Source of the DNA: Roseateles_E cavernae | GTDB lineage: Bacteria; Pseudomonadota; Gammaproteobacteria; Burkholderiales; Burkholderiaceae_C | DNA: 64,000 bases | Assembly (NCBI RefSeq): GCF_040187885.1 | Contig: NZ_JBDPLH010000002.1 | Coordinates: 372,001 to 436,000, forward strand | Reading direction: 5' to 3' | In this document: in pieces, positions 1-8,618 of the stretch | Position numbering within the stretch: position 1 is the stretch's first letter | Layout of the letters: each line of letters starts with the position of its first letter | Notes under the pieces: generated by a model | Database searches by the model: none | Told to the model about the DNA's origin: nothing | Seen by the model: only the letters and a program-made list of their open reading frames with translations | Translations under genes and position numbers: made by a program

Positions 1-80
1 CCCCGGCTCAGGCCCACGAAAGCCGGATCTGTGCCGGCAAAGCGCTACAAACTGCACGTCGGCCGCAGCCGGTACCCGGT
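1..80. other. Left-edge sequence without a recognisable gene
   Basis: These 80 bases lie downstream of the ornithine cyclodeaminase stop codon and run to the window edge. I see no start codon with a plausible reading frame, no clear terminator with a T-run, and no RNA gene. Confidence 0.4.
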
Positions 81-1124
81 TCAGGCGGCGCGCCTGAGCT
101 GGGCACGTCCGCCCCGGGTGTGGCGGAACAGGTCCTTGGGATCGTCGGCAGGCGGCACCAGCTCGACCTCCTGGCCGATGCCGAGCTCCTGGGCCAGGCG
201 GTAGACCAGGCGCAGCGCCGTGTAGTCCTCCAGCGCGAAGCCCACCGAGTCGAACACCGTCACCTGCTCGCGACTCTGGCGCCCTTCGGCGCTGCCCGCC
301 AGCACGCGCCACAGATCGACCACCGGATGGTCGGCCGGCAGCTGCTGGATATCGCCCTCGATGCGGGTCTGCGGCTCGTACTCGACGAAGATGCGCGCCG
401 CGCGCAGCACATCGGCATGCAGCTCGGTCTTGCCGGGGCAGTCGCCGCCGACGCCATTGATGTGCATGCCGGGCTCGATCATCTCGGGGCTGATGATGGT
501 GGCGCGGGTCTTGTCGGCCGTCACCGTCGTGACGATGTCGGCACCGCGCACCGCCTCGGCCACCGAGGCCGCCCGGCGGACCTTCAGCGCCGGGAAGGCG
601 GCCAGATTGCGCTCCAGCTTGGCGGTGGCGGCCGGGTCGATGTCATAGGCGACGATCTCGCTGATGCCCAGCTGGGTGTGGAAGGCCAGGGCCTGGAACT
701 CGCTTTGCGCGCCGTTGCCGATCAGGGCCATGCGGCGCGAGTCGGGCCGGGCCAGCGCCTTGGCGGCCATCGCCGAGGTGGCGGCGGTGCGCAGCGCCGT
801 GGTCAGTGTCAGCTCGGACAGCAGCAGCGGATAGCCGCTGGCCACATCGGCCAGCACGCCGAAGGCCATCACCGTGTACATGCCGCGGCTGGTGTTGACC
901 GGGTGGCCGTTGACATATTTGAAGGCATAGCGATGGGCATCGGCCACCGGCATCAGCTCGATCACGCCCTGGGCGGAATGGCTGGCCACGCGGGCCGATT
1001 TGTCGAAATCCTCCCAGCGCAGAAAGTCTTCGCGCAAGGCCTCGCTGAGCTCGGCCATCAGCGCGGCGACGCCACGTCGTTGCAACAGCTGGGTCAGGGC
1101 GGGTACGTCTACAAAGCGTGTCAT
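81..1124 (-). CDS. ocd: Ornithine cyclodeaminase
   Basis: A 347-residue member of the ornithine cyclodeaminase/mu-crystallin family. The family converts L-ornithine to L-proline and ammonia in the cytoplasm using tightly bound NAD. An N-terminal substrate-binding part contains ALRTAATSAMAA around residues 110-121. It is followed by a Rossmann dinucleotide site with GNGAQSEFQA around residues 136-145. The C-terminal part contains INGVGGDCPGKTEL, a pattern typical of true ornithine cyclodeaminases rather than alanine dehydrogenase-like relatives. Length is normal. The ATG at 1124 faces a divergent Lrp/AsnC gene, and the 139-bp gap between them carries a strong inverted repeat. This suggests control by that regulator in response to an amino acid. 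Family assignment is firm; substrate is likely but not proven by sequence. Confidence 0.9.
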   Translation of the reverse strand: MTRFVDVPALTQLLQRRGVAALMAELSEALREDFLRWEDFDKSARVASHSAQGVIELMPVADAHRYAFKYVNGHPVNTSRGMYTVMAFGVLADVASGYPLLLSELTLTTALRTAATSAMAAKALARPDSRRMALIGNGAQSEFQALAFHTQLGISEIVAYDIDPAATAKLERNLAAFPALKVRRAASVAEAVRGADIVTTVTADKTRATIISPEMIEPGMHINGVGGDCPGKTELHADVLRAARIFVEYEPQTRIEGDIQQLPADHPVVDLWRVLAGSAEGRQSREQVTVFDSVGFALEDYTALRLVYRLAQELGIGQEVELVPPADDPKDLFRHTRGGRAQLRRAA

Positions 1125-1219
1125 CGAAAGTCTCCGGGCGCGGGCTGGCGTTCTTGCTGGCCGCTTTGCGCAAATTCTGAAGAGGAGTGCAGCTAACGAA
1201 AAGATGGCAAAGCGACCAA

Positions 1220-1241
1220 TTTGTCTGGTTTGCTAGACAAA
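1220..1241. promoter_or_regulatory. 22-bp inverted repeat, likely Lrp/AsnC operator
   Basis: Arms TTTGTCT (1220-1226) and AGACAAA (1235-1241) are perfect inverted copies separated by 8 bp. They lie between the divergent ornithine cyclodeaminase and Lrp-type genes, 22 bp before the regulator's ATG. Lrp/AsnC proteins bind imperfect palindromes of this general size, so autoregulation and control of the neighbour are likely. Binding itself is inferred. Confidence 0.65.
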
Positions 1242-1263
1242 GTGTCAGGATAAACTTGGCGTT

Positions 1264-1695
1264 ATGGCCAATATCGACGACACCGACCGCGAGTTGATCG
1301 CCCTGCTGCGCGACAACGCCCGCCTGCCCGTCGTCGCCCTGGCCCGCCAGCTGCGGGTGGCGCGGGCGACGGTGCAGAACCGCATCGCCCGGCTGGAGCG
1401 CGAGGGGGTGATCGTCGGCTACAGCGTGCGCCTGCGGCCCGCCGCCGAGGCCCAGCGCATCCGCGCGCTGATGAGCATCGCGGTCGAGGGCAACCGCGCC
1501 GCCGAGGTGCTGCGCGAGCTGCGCGGCCATCCCAATGTGGCGGCGCTGCACAGCACCAACGGGCGCTGGGATCTGGTCGCCGAGCTGCGCTCCGACACCT
1601 TGGAGGAGTTCGACCGGGTGCTCAGCGGCGTGCGCCTGATCGAGGGCATTGCGCACACCGAGACCAGCATCCTCTTGTCCACGCACAAGGTCTGA
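1264..1695 (+). CDS. Lrp/AsnC family transcriptional regulator (beside ocd)
   Basis: A 143-residue protein with the standard two-part Lrp layout. An N-terminal winged helix-turn-helix (about residues 1-60; it opens with DDTDRELIALLRDNAR and continues VARATVQNRIARLEREGVI) is followed by a RAM ligand-binding domain (about residues 65-140). Size is at the short end of the family. It is divergent from ornithine cyclodeaminase, and a near-perfect 22-bp palindrome lies just upstream of its own start. It probably senses an amino acid such as ornithine, arginine or proline and controls ocd and itself; the effector is inferred from context only. Confidence 0.88.
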   Translation: MANIDDTDRELIALLRDNARLPVVALARQLRVARATVQNRIARLEREGVIVGYSVRLRPAAEAQRIRALMSIAVEGNRAAEVLRELRGHPNVAALHSTNGRWDLVAELRSDTLEEFDRVLSGVRLIEGIAHTETSILLSTHKV

Positions 1696-1800
1696 AGGCG
1701 GGGCGCGTGACCGAGTTCACGCGCAGACTGGTGTTTACCCTTGGTTCCGGGTGTGGGTCTGCCTACACTCGTGCGCTTTGCGCCCAGCCCCCGGAGCCCC

Positions 1801-3606
1801 ATGCTGAAAACCATCAAAAGCCGCCTGATCGCGATCTGCATCCTGATCGTGATCGCCGCCATCGGCGTGGCGACCCTGGCCAGTTATCTGAGCGTCAGCG
1901 GCCATGCCCAGCGCCAGGTGCTGGCTCAGCTGAACGATCTGGGCGAGGCCCATGCCGGCACGATGGGAGCCTGGGTCAAGGCGCAGAAGGACATCGTCAC
2001 CGCGCTGACGCCGGCGGCCGATCTGGACAGCCCCCAGCCCATGCTGGAGCAGGCGCTGAAGTCCGGCCGCCTGGACCTGGCCTATCTGGGCAGCGCCGAC
2101 AAGCGCATGGTCTCGGTGCCGGATCGCCAGCGCCCGGCCGAGTACGACCCGACCGCGCGTCCCTGGTACAAGCTGGCCGAGGCCAGCGACGCGGCGGTGA
2201 TCACAGCGCCCTATATCGCCTCGTCGAGCAAGAAGCTGGTGGTCAGCTTCGCGATGGCCATCAAGGCCGGCGGCAGCACCCGTGCGGTGGCCGGCACCGA
2301 TGTGGCGCTGGACGATGTGATCGCGACCCTGAAGTCGATCAAGCCGACGCCCAGCGGCTTTGCCTTCCTGGTCGAGCCGGGCGGCAAGATCGTCGCCCAC
2401 CCGGATGCCGCGCTGACGCTCAAGCCGGTGGCCGAGCTGTCGGCCGCGCTGAGCCCGGCCCTGCTGGCCCGCGCTGCCGGCGCCGAGCTGGTCGAGGCCG
2501 AGATCGGCGCGCAGGACTTCTTTCTGAAGGCCACCCGCGTGCCCGGCACCGACTGGACCCTGGTGACCGCCGCCGAGCGCGGCGAGGCGCTGGCCGCGCT
2601 GAGCGATCTGCTGGCCACCGCCGGTGTGGCCCTGGTCGCGGTGGCGGTGATCGCGGCGCTGCTGTCGGCGCTGGCCATCGGCGTGATGCTCAAGGGCCTG
2701 GCCGGCGTGCGCGATGCGATGGACGAGATCGGCTCCGGCAATGGCGACCTGACCCAGCGTCTGCTCGCCCGCGGTGAGGACGAGATCGCCGACATCGCCC
2801 GCTCCTTCAATCTCTTTGTCGCCAAGATCGACACGGTGATGCGCGAGGTGCGCGCCACCAGCGAAGACATGGCGGTGGCGGCGCGCCAGATCGCCTCGGG
2901 CAACCAGGACCTGAGCCAGCGCACCGAGGAGACCGCCAGCAATCTGCAGCAGACCGCCAGCTCGATGGAGGAGCTGACCAGCACCGTGCGCCACAGCGCC
3001 GATGCCGCCGCCAGCGCCAACCAGCTGGCCGCCACCGCCTCGGGCGTGGCCCAGCGCGGCGGCGCCGTGGTGGGCCAGGTGGTCAGCACGATGGAGCAGA
3101 TCAACAGCGCCAGCCGCCGCATCGCCGACATCATCGGCACCATCGACGGCATCGCCTTCCAGACCAATATCCTGGCGCTGAATGCGGCGGTCGAGGCGGC
3201 GCGCGCCGGCGAACAGGGCCGCGGCTTCGCGGTCGTGGCCAGCGAGGTGCGGGCGCTGGCGCAGCGCTCGGCCGGCGCGGCGCGCGAGATCAAGACCCTG
3301 ATCGGCGCCAGCGTCGAGCAGGTCGAGGCCGGCTCGCGCCTGGTCAGCGAGGCCGGCGGCACGATGGGCGAGATCGTCGCCAGCGTCGGCCAGGTCACGT
3401 CCATCATGGCCGAGATCAGCGGCGCGACGCGCGAGCAGAGCCAGGGCATCGAGCAGGTCAACACCGCCGTCGCCCAGCTCGACCAGATGACGCAGCAGAA
3501 CGCCTCCCTGGTCGAGGAGTCCGCCGCCGCGGCCGAGAGCCTGAAGGAGCAGGCCAACAAACTGGCCGAGATCGTCGCGGCCTTCAAGGTCAGCGCGGCG
3601 GCCTGA
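1801..3606 (+). CDS. Methyl-accepting chemotaxis protein with amino-acid-type dCache domain
   Basis: A 601-residue inner-membrane chemoreceptor. TM1 is at about residues 8-30, a periplasmic dCache sensor at about 35-265, and TM2 near residues 275-300. HAMP and a long coiled-coil signalling domain follow, with hairpin-tip residues GIAFQTNILALNAAVEAARA around 450-470. The sensor has Y115, R120, W122, Y123, Y138 and D167. The identity and spacing of these residues match the amino-acid-binding pattern described for dCache receptors such as Pseudomonas PctA, as I recall it. It therefore probably senses amino acids. There is no NWETF-type C-terminal tether for CheR/CheB. The ATG at 1801 was preferred over an in-frame TTG at 1741 because it begins directly with the Lys/Arg-flanked TM1 and has GGAG upstream. 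Confidence 0.93.
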   Translation: MLKTIKSRLIAICILIVIAAIGVATLASYLSVSGHAQRQVLAQLNDLGEAHAGTMGAWVKAQKDIVTALTPAADLDSPQPMLEQALKSGRLDLAYLGSADKRMVSVPDRQRPAEYDPTARPWYKLAEASDAAVITAPYIASSSKKLVVSFAMAIKAGGSTRAVAGTDVALDDVIATLKSIKPTPSGFAFLVEPGGKIVAHPDAALTLKPVAELSAALSPALLARAAGAELVEAEIGAQDFFLKATRVPGTDWTLVTAAERGEALAALSDLLATAGVALVAVAVIAALLSALAIGVMLKGLAGVRDAMDEIGSGNGDLTQRLLARGEDEIADIARSFNLFVAKIDTVMREVRATSEDMAVAARQIASGNQDLSQRTEETASNLQQTASSMEELTSTVRHSADAAASANQLAATASGVAQRGGAVVGQVVSTMEQINSASRRIADIIGTIDGIAFQTNILALNAAVEAARAGEQGRGFAVVASEVRALAQRSAGAAREIKTLIGASVEQVEAGSRLVSEAGGTMGEIVASVGQVTSIMAEISGATREQSQGIEQVNTAVAQLDQMTQQNASLVEESAAAAESLKEQANKLAEIVAAFKVSAAA

Positions 3607-3621
3607 GCCACCGCACCCGGC

Positions 3622-5877
3622 TCAGCTCAGCGCCGGCTCCGGCTGGCGTGCCAGCCAGTCGCCCGCTGCGGCGGCCGACAGCGGTTTGCTGAACAGAAAA
3701 CCCTGCAGCTCGTTGCAGCCGGCGGCGCGCGCGGCCTCGGCCTGGGCCTGGGTCTCGATGCCCTCGGCCACCACCTTGAGGTCCAGCACGGCGGCCAGCT
3801 GGCAGATCGCCCGCACCACCGCGCTGGCGGTGCGCTGCGGCATCGGCTCGATCAGGCTGCGGTCGATCTTGACCGCGTCCAGCGGCATGCTGCGCAGCAG
3901 GTTCAGCGAGGAAAAGCCGGTGCCGAAGTCGTCCAGTGCGACCTTGATGCCCAGCTCGTTGAGCCGGCTGATGCGCTCGCGGGCCTGGTCGGCGTCGCGC
4001 ACAGCGGCGGTCTCGGTGATCTCCAAGGTCAGCAGCGCGGCCGGCAGCTCAAAGGCCTGCAAGGTGCGGGCGACAAAGGCCGGGAAGCTCGGGTCGTGCA
4101 GCTGCAGCGGCGAGACATTGACGGCCACCGGCAGCACCAGCCGGCCATCGGCGCGCCAATCGCTGAGCTGGCGGCAGGCCTGCTGCAGCAGCATCGCGCC
4201 CAGCGGCACGATCAGGCCGGTGCGCTCGGCCGCCGGAATGAAGTCGGCCGGGCTGACCACGCCATGGCCGGGCCGGTGCCAGCGCACCAGGGCCTCGAAG
4301 CTCAGCAGCGCGCCACCGGCGGCGGCGATCTTGGGTTGGTAGACCAGCTCGAACTCGGCATTCTTCAGCCCGGCGCGCATCGCCTGCTCGGCCAGCATGG
4401 TCGCGCTGGCGCTGCGCTTGGGGCTGGCCTCGGCCCAGCGTTCGGCGCTGCCGGGTTCCTGCTTGGCCTCGTGCATCGCGGCGCTGGCCTCGCGCAGCAG
4501 GCCCTCGGGGTCGCCGGCGGTGTGCGGGAAGCGGGCCACGCCGATCGAGGCGTCGATATAGATCTCGCGAGCGTCGACCGCGAAGGGACGCGCCAGCCGC
4601 GCGCGCAGGCGCCGTGTCAGCTCGTGCAGCAGGGCCGGCTCGGCGCCGGCCGTGACCAGCAGCGCGAACTCGTCCTCGCCCAGATGCATGGTCTGGGCCT
4701 GCGGCGTGAACTCGGCCTGCAGCAGCGCGCCGAACGCGCGCAGCAGCGCATCGCCGGTGGCATGGCCATAGGCCTCGTTGAGCAGCGTGAAGCGGTCCAG
4801 GTCCAGCCAGATCAGGCCGAAGGGGCGACCCTCGGCGCACAGCTCGCGCAGGCGTTGCTGCAGCGCGCTGCGATTGGGCAGGCCGGTGACCGGGTCGTGG
4901 GTGGCCTGGTGTAGCAGGGCCTGGGTGGCGTTGTAGCGCTCGGTGTCGTCGCTGATCACCAGATGCTCGGCCGGCCCGTCGGCCCAGTCGATGCGCCAGG
5001 ACGAGAACATCAGTCGCATCAGGCTGCCGTCGCTGCGCCGGCGCTCGCCTTCCCAGTGCGCATGGGGCAGCTCGCCGCTGATGATGGCGCGGCGGCGCTG
5101 CAGAGCCGCCGCACGCAGGCTTGCCGGCTGCTGCTGCTGGTAGCGCTTGAATTCGGCCAGGCTGGCGACGCCGTAGAGCTCGAGCAGGGCCGCGTTGGCA
5201 TAGAGCGGCTCGTCCTCGCGGGCCACCAGCACGCCCTGGTGCGAATGCTCGGTCATGTAATGCAGCTGGGTGCGCAGGCCGCGCGACTCCAGGCTGCTGC
5301 GCCGCAGCGCCGCATGCAGCAGGCTGATGCCCAGCAGCATGCGCAGCGCCGCGCCGATGCTGGACTGCAGGCCCAGGGCGGCCTCGCCGCCGAACGCGAA
5401 ATTGAACTGGTTCAGGCCGATCAGCACCAGGCTCAGGCCGGCCAGGCGCTCGGCCTTGCCATGCGGCCAGAGCCAGCGCAATGCGGCCAGGCCCAGCAAG
5501 GTGTTCATCGTGGCGCCGCAGCCCTGGGCCACCGCGATGCTCTGGTCCAGCAGTGCGCCGAGCAGGCCCAGCAGGCCCAGCCCCAGCAGCGCAGCCTGCC
5601 GCCAGCTCAGCGGGCGGCCGACCAGGTCGCGCAGACCGGCCACCATCATCAGCATGCTCAGCGCGCCCGACGCCGCGAGGCCGAGGCCGCCGAGGCTGTG
5701 GGTCAGGCCCTCGCCCTGGCGCCATAGCAGATAGGCCGGCGTGGCCAGGCCCTGGGCCAGAAAGCTGGCGCCCAGCAGCCGGTTGAAGCCCTGACTGCGT
5801 TCACGCGACCAGGCCAGCCACAGCGCGAGGCCGAGTATCAGATTGACCGAGAGGTTGAACGCGAGCGCGTAGATCAC
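3622..5877 (-). CDS. Membrane-bound PAS-GGDEF-EAL cyclic-di-GMP protein
   Basis: A 751-residue protein. Residues 1-190 are strongly hydrophobic with six or seven likely membrane helices. A PAS-like segment (about 205-310), a GGDEF domain (about 325-480) and an EAL domain (about 495-745) follow. The diguanylate cyclase signature reads GEDEF near residue 400, so the second glycine of GGDEF is replaced by Glu. The phosphodiesterase signature looks complete: EALVRW near 529, then NVSPLQL, EITE, the DDFGTGFSSL loop and AEGIE. The likely net activity is c-di-GMP hydrolysis, with the GGDEF half regulatory or weakly active (inference). The start codon is GTG at 5877. It is convergent with the chemoreceptor, leaving only 15 bp between the two stops. 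Confidence 0.9.
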   Translation of the reverse strand: MIYALAFNLSVNLILGLALWLAWSRERSQGFNRLLGASFLAQGLATPAYLLWRQGEGLTHSLGGLGLAASGALSMLMMVAGLRDLVGRPLSWRQAALLGLGLLGLLGALLDQSIAVAQGCGATMNTLLGLAALRWLWPHGKAERLAGLSLVLIGLNQFNFAFGGEAALGLQSSIGAALRMLLGISLLHAALRRSSLESRGLRTQLHYMTEHSHQGVLVAREDEPLYANAALLELYGVASLAEFKRYQQQQPASLRAAALQRRRAIISGELPHAHWEGERRRSDGSLMRLMFSSWRIDWADGPAEHLVISDDTERYNATQALLHQATHDPVTGLPNRSALQQRLRELCAEGRPFGLIWLDLDRFTLLNEAYGHATGDALLRAFGALLQAEFTPQAQTMHLGEDEFALLVTAGAEPALLHELTRRLRARLARPFAVDAREIYIDASIGVARFPHTAGDPEGLLREASAAMHEAKQEPGSAERWAEASPKRSASATMLAEQAMRAGLKNAEFELVYQPKIAAAGGALLSFEALVRWHRPGHGVVSPADFIPAAERTGLIVPLGAMLLQQACRQLSDWRADGRLVLPVAVNVSPLQLHDPSFPAFVARTLQAFELPAALLTLEITETAAVRDADQARERISRLNELGIKVALDDFGTGFSSLNLLRSMPLDAVKIDRSLIEPMPQRTASAVVRAICQLAAVLDLKVVAEGIETQAQAEAARAAGCNELQGFLFSKPLSAAAAGDWLARQPEPALS

Positions 5878-5918
5878 GAAGGGCAGGGGCGCTTGCGCTG
5901 GGCAAGCGACAGGTCGCG

Positions 5919-5934
5919 AAGATGCTTACATCTT
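5919..5934 (-). other. Short hairpin between cphA and the GGDEF-EAL gene
   Basis: AAGATG and CATCTT form a 6-bp stem around the loop CTTA. It lies next to the much stronger GC hairpin at 5936-5959, in the 134-bp gap after cphA. There is no T-run, so it may be part of the 3' end of the cphA transcript rather than a classical terminator. Confidence 0.35.
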
Positions 5935-5935
5935 A

Positions 5936-5959
5936 GGCCGGGGCCAAGCGGCCCCGGCC
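5936..5959 (-). terminator. Strong GC hairpin downstream of cphA
   Basis: A perfect 10-bp stem, GGCCGGGGCC with GGCCCCGGCC, encloses the four-base loop AAGC. It sits 53 bp past the cphA stop codon on the minus strand. No uridine tract follows, so it could be a Rho-assisted terminator or an mRNA-stabilising hairpin. The structure is plain in the sequence; the role is inferred. Confidence 0.45.
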
Positions 5960-6011
5960 GGCCAAACTGCGCATTTGTGCCGCCTCTGGCGTCCTCCAAA
6001 GGGGGGCTCGT

Positions 6012-8591
6012 TCAGCCGGCGCTGATGCGCTGGCTCAGATGGGCCAGCGCCTCCTCGACCTGATCGACCAGCACCAGGCACAGGTCGCCCGGCTGCAAGC
6101 GCGCCAGCGCGGTGTCGATCGCGACGAACTCGCCGCGGATCTCCTGCACATGGCGGGTGCGGGTCGCGCCCTCCAGGCCCTGGCGCAGCAGCGTCAGCAC
6201 CTCGCCGTCCTCGCGGCCGCGCTGGCAGGCGTCCTGGAACAGCAGCACCTCGTCGAAGGCCTGGCCGAGGATCTGGGTCTGAGCGCGGATGTCCTCGTCG
6301 CGACGGTCGCCGGCGCCGCTGATCACGACCGAGCGGGTCTTGGCCGGCAGCGCGTCGACGGCCGCCACCAGCGCGCGCATCGCGTCGGCGTTGTGGCCGT
6401 AGTCGGCCACCACGGTGGCGCCGCGATAGTCCATCACATTGAAGCGCCCCGGCACATTGTCGGCATCGTTGCTGAAGCTGGCGACGCCGCGCCGTATCGT
6501 GTCCCAGTCCAGGCCGACGCCCCAGCCCGCCGCCACGGCCGCCATCGCGTTCTCGACCTGGAAGGGGATGGTGCCGCCGCGGGTGAAGGGGATGTCGCGC
6601 AGCGGCAGGGTCTCGCGCCAGGAGCCCTGGGCCGCGACCAGCTGGTCGCCGTCCAGATAGACGCAGCGCTTGCCCTGGGCACGGTGCGTGGCCATCAGCG
6701 GGTGATGGCGGTCGGCCGCGAAGAAGATGATCTGGCCCGGGCAGACCGGGGCCATCGCGGCCACCACCGGGTCGGCCGCGTTCAGCACCGCATAGCCGCC
6801 GGGCGCGACGTTCTGCACGATCACGCGCTTGACCAGGGCCAGTTCCTCGACGGTGTTGAGGAAGTTCATGCCCAGGTGGTCGCCCTCGCCGAGATTGGTG
6901 ACCACCGCCACCTGGCAGCGGTCGAAGCCCAGGCCCTCGCGCAGCACGCCGCCGCGCGCGGTCTCGAACACCGCCGCCTCGACGTCCGGATGCATCAGCA
7001 CATTGCGGGCGCTCTTCGGGCCCGAGCAGTCGCCGCTGTCGATCTGGCGGCCGTCGACATAGACGCCGTCGGTATTGGTCATGCCGACCTTCAGCCCGCA
7101 GGTCGCGAACAGATGGGCGATCAGCCGCGTCACCGTGGTCTTGCCATTGGTGCCGGTGACGGCGACCACCGGGATGCGGCCGTCCTCGCTCTTGTGGCCA
7201 TGGCCGTAGAGGTGGGCGATGATGGCCTCGCCGACCGGGCGGCCCTTGCCGTAGCTGGGGCTCAGATGCATGCGCAGGCCCGGCGCGGCATTGACCTCGA
7301 CGACGCCGCCGCTCTGCTCCTCCAGCGGCTGCAGCACGCTCTCGGCCACCACATCGACGCCGCAGACATGCAGGCCGACCACCTGGGCCGCCGCCACCGC
7401 GCGCGCCGCCACCTCGGGATGCACGTCATCGGTGACATCGGTGGCGGTGCCGCCGGTCGACAGATTGGCGTTGTTGCGCAGGATCACGCGGCGGCCCTTG
7501 TCGGGCACCGACTCGGGGGTCAGGTCTTGCAGGGCCAGGCGTGCGACGGCGATGTCGTCGAAGCGGATCTTGGTCAGCGAGGTGGCATGGCCGTCGCCGC
7601 GCTTGGGGTCGGCATTGACCTTGTCGACCAGCTGCTTGACGGTCAGCACCCCGTCGCCGATCACATGCGGCGGGTCGCGGCGCGCGGCGGCGATCAGCTT
7701 GTCGCCGATCACCAGCAGGCGGTAGTCGCTGCCGGGCAGGAATTTCTCGACCATCACCTGGCCGATCTCGTCGGCGGCCTTGTAGGCGATTTCCATATGC
7801 TCGCGGCTGGCCACATTGACGGTGACGCCCTTGCCCTGGTTGCCGTCCTGGGGCTTGACCACCACCGGCAGCCCGACCTCCAGCGCGGCGGCCCAGGCGT
7901 CGTCGACGCTGTCGACCGGGCGGCCGATCGGCACCGGCACGCCGGCCGACTGCAGCAGGCGCTTGCTGAGGTCCTTGTCCTGCGCGATCGATTCGGAGAC
8001 GGCACTGGTCGCGTCGACCTCGGCGGCCCAGATGCGGCGCTGCTTGGCGCCCCAGCCGAACTGCACCAGGCTGCCCTGGGTCAGGCGGCGGTAGGGAATG
8101 CCACGGACCACCGCCGCATCGACGATGGAGCCGGTCGACGGGCCCAGGCGCACGTCCTCGTCGAGCTCGCGCAGCTGGGCCAGCGTCGCGTCGATGTCAA
8201 AGCCGGTGTTGGCCAGCGCGGCCTGCAGCAGCCGGACGGCGGCGTCAAAGGCCAGGCGGCCGACATCCTCCTCGCTGTACTCGACCACCACCTGGTAGGT
8301 GCCGGGCTCGCCGGTGGCATGGGTGTGGCTGAAGGTCACCGGGCAGCCGGCCTGGGCCTGCAGCGCCAGCGCCGCCTGCTCCAGCAGCTGGGCCAGCGGC
8401 AGCGGCAGCTCGGGCGCGCCGCGCGAGCGCAGCGCGCCGATACCGGGGAACAGGGCGCGCAGGCGCGCCTCGAAGCCGGCCTGGTCAGCGATCTGCCGTT
8501 CGGCGTCGCCGCAGCTGACCACGGCTTCGATGGCCGTGTGACGGCTCCACATATTCGGGCCGCGCAGGGCGCGGATGCGAGAGACTTCCAT
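6012..8591 (-). CDS. cphA: Cyanophycin synthetase CphA
   Basis: An 859-residue enzyme that polymerises L-aspartate and L-arginine into cyanophycin (multi-L-arginyl-poly-L-aspartate) in the cytoplasm, using two ATP-dependent ligase centres. The N-terminal domain begins with RGPNMWSRHTAIEA. A central ATP-grasp domain follows, with VVKPQDGNQGKGVTVNV around residue 245. The C-terminal Mur-ligase-like half has an intact P-loop, VTGTNGKTTVTRL, near residue 480. It continues to a complete Mur C-terminal domain (GRFNVMDYRGATVVADYGHN, then GDRRDEDI). Length fits full CphA enzymes. It lies 27 bp downstream of a shorter, related synthetase, presumably in one operon. The synthetase pair resembles the cphA/cphA' pair known from Cupriavidus necator. 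Confidence 0.96.
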   Translation of the reverse strand: MEVSRIRALRGPNMWSRHTAIEAVVSCGDAERQIADQAGFEARLRALFPGIGALRSRGAPELPLPLAQLLEQAALALQAQAGCPVTFSHTHATGEPGTYQVVVEYSEEDVGRLAFDAAVRLLQAALANTGFDIDATLAQLRELDEDVRLGPSTGSIVDAAVVRGIPYRRLTQGSLVQFGWGAKQRRIWAAEVDATSAVSESIAQDKDLSKRLLQSAGVPVPIGRPVDSVDDAWAAALEVGLPVVVKPQDGNQGKGVTVNVASREHMEIAYKAADEIGQVMVEKFLPGSDYRLLVIGDKLIAAARRDPPHVIGDGVLTVKQLVDKVNADPKRGDGHATSLTKIRFDDIAVARLALQDLTPESVPDKGRRVILRNNANLSTGGTATDVTDDVHPEVAARAVAAAQVVGLHVCGVDVVAESVLQPLEEQSGGVVEVNAAPGLRMHLSPSYGKGRPVGEAIIAHLYGHGHKSEDGRIPVVAVTGTNGKTTVTRLIAHLFATCGLKVGMTNTDGVYVDGRQIDSGDCSGPKSARNVLMHPDVEAAVFETARGGVLREGLGFDRCQVAVVTNLGEGDHLGMNFLNTVEELALVKRVIVQNVAPGGYAVLNAADPVVAAMAPVCPGQIIFFAADRHHPLMATHRAQGKRCVYLDGDQLVAAQGSWRETLPLRDIPFTRGGTIPFQVENAMAAVAAGWGVGLDWDTIRRGVASFSNDADNVPGRFNVMDYRGATVVADYGHNADAMRALVAAVDALPAKTRSVVISGAGDRRDEDIRAQTQILGQAFDEVLLFQDACQRGREDGEVLTLLRQGLEGATRTRHVQEIRGEFVAIDTALARLQPGDLCLVLVDQVEEALAHLSQRISAG

Positions 8592-8618
8592 AGGGGGCTT
8601 CTTGCTTCTGGAGTGCTG

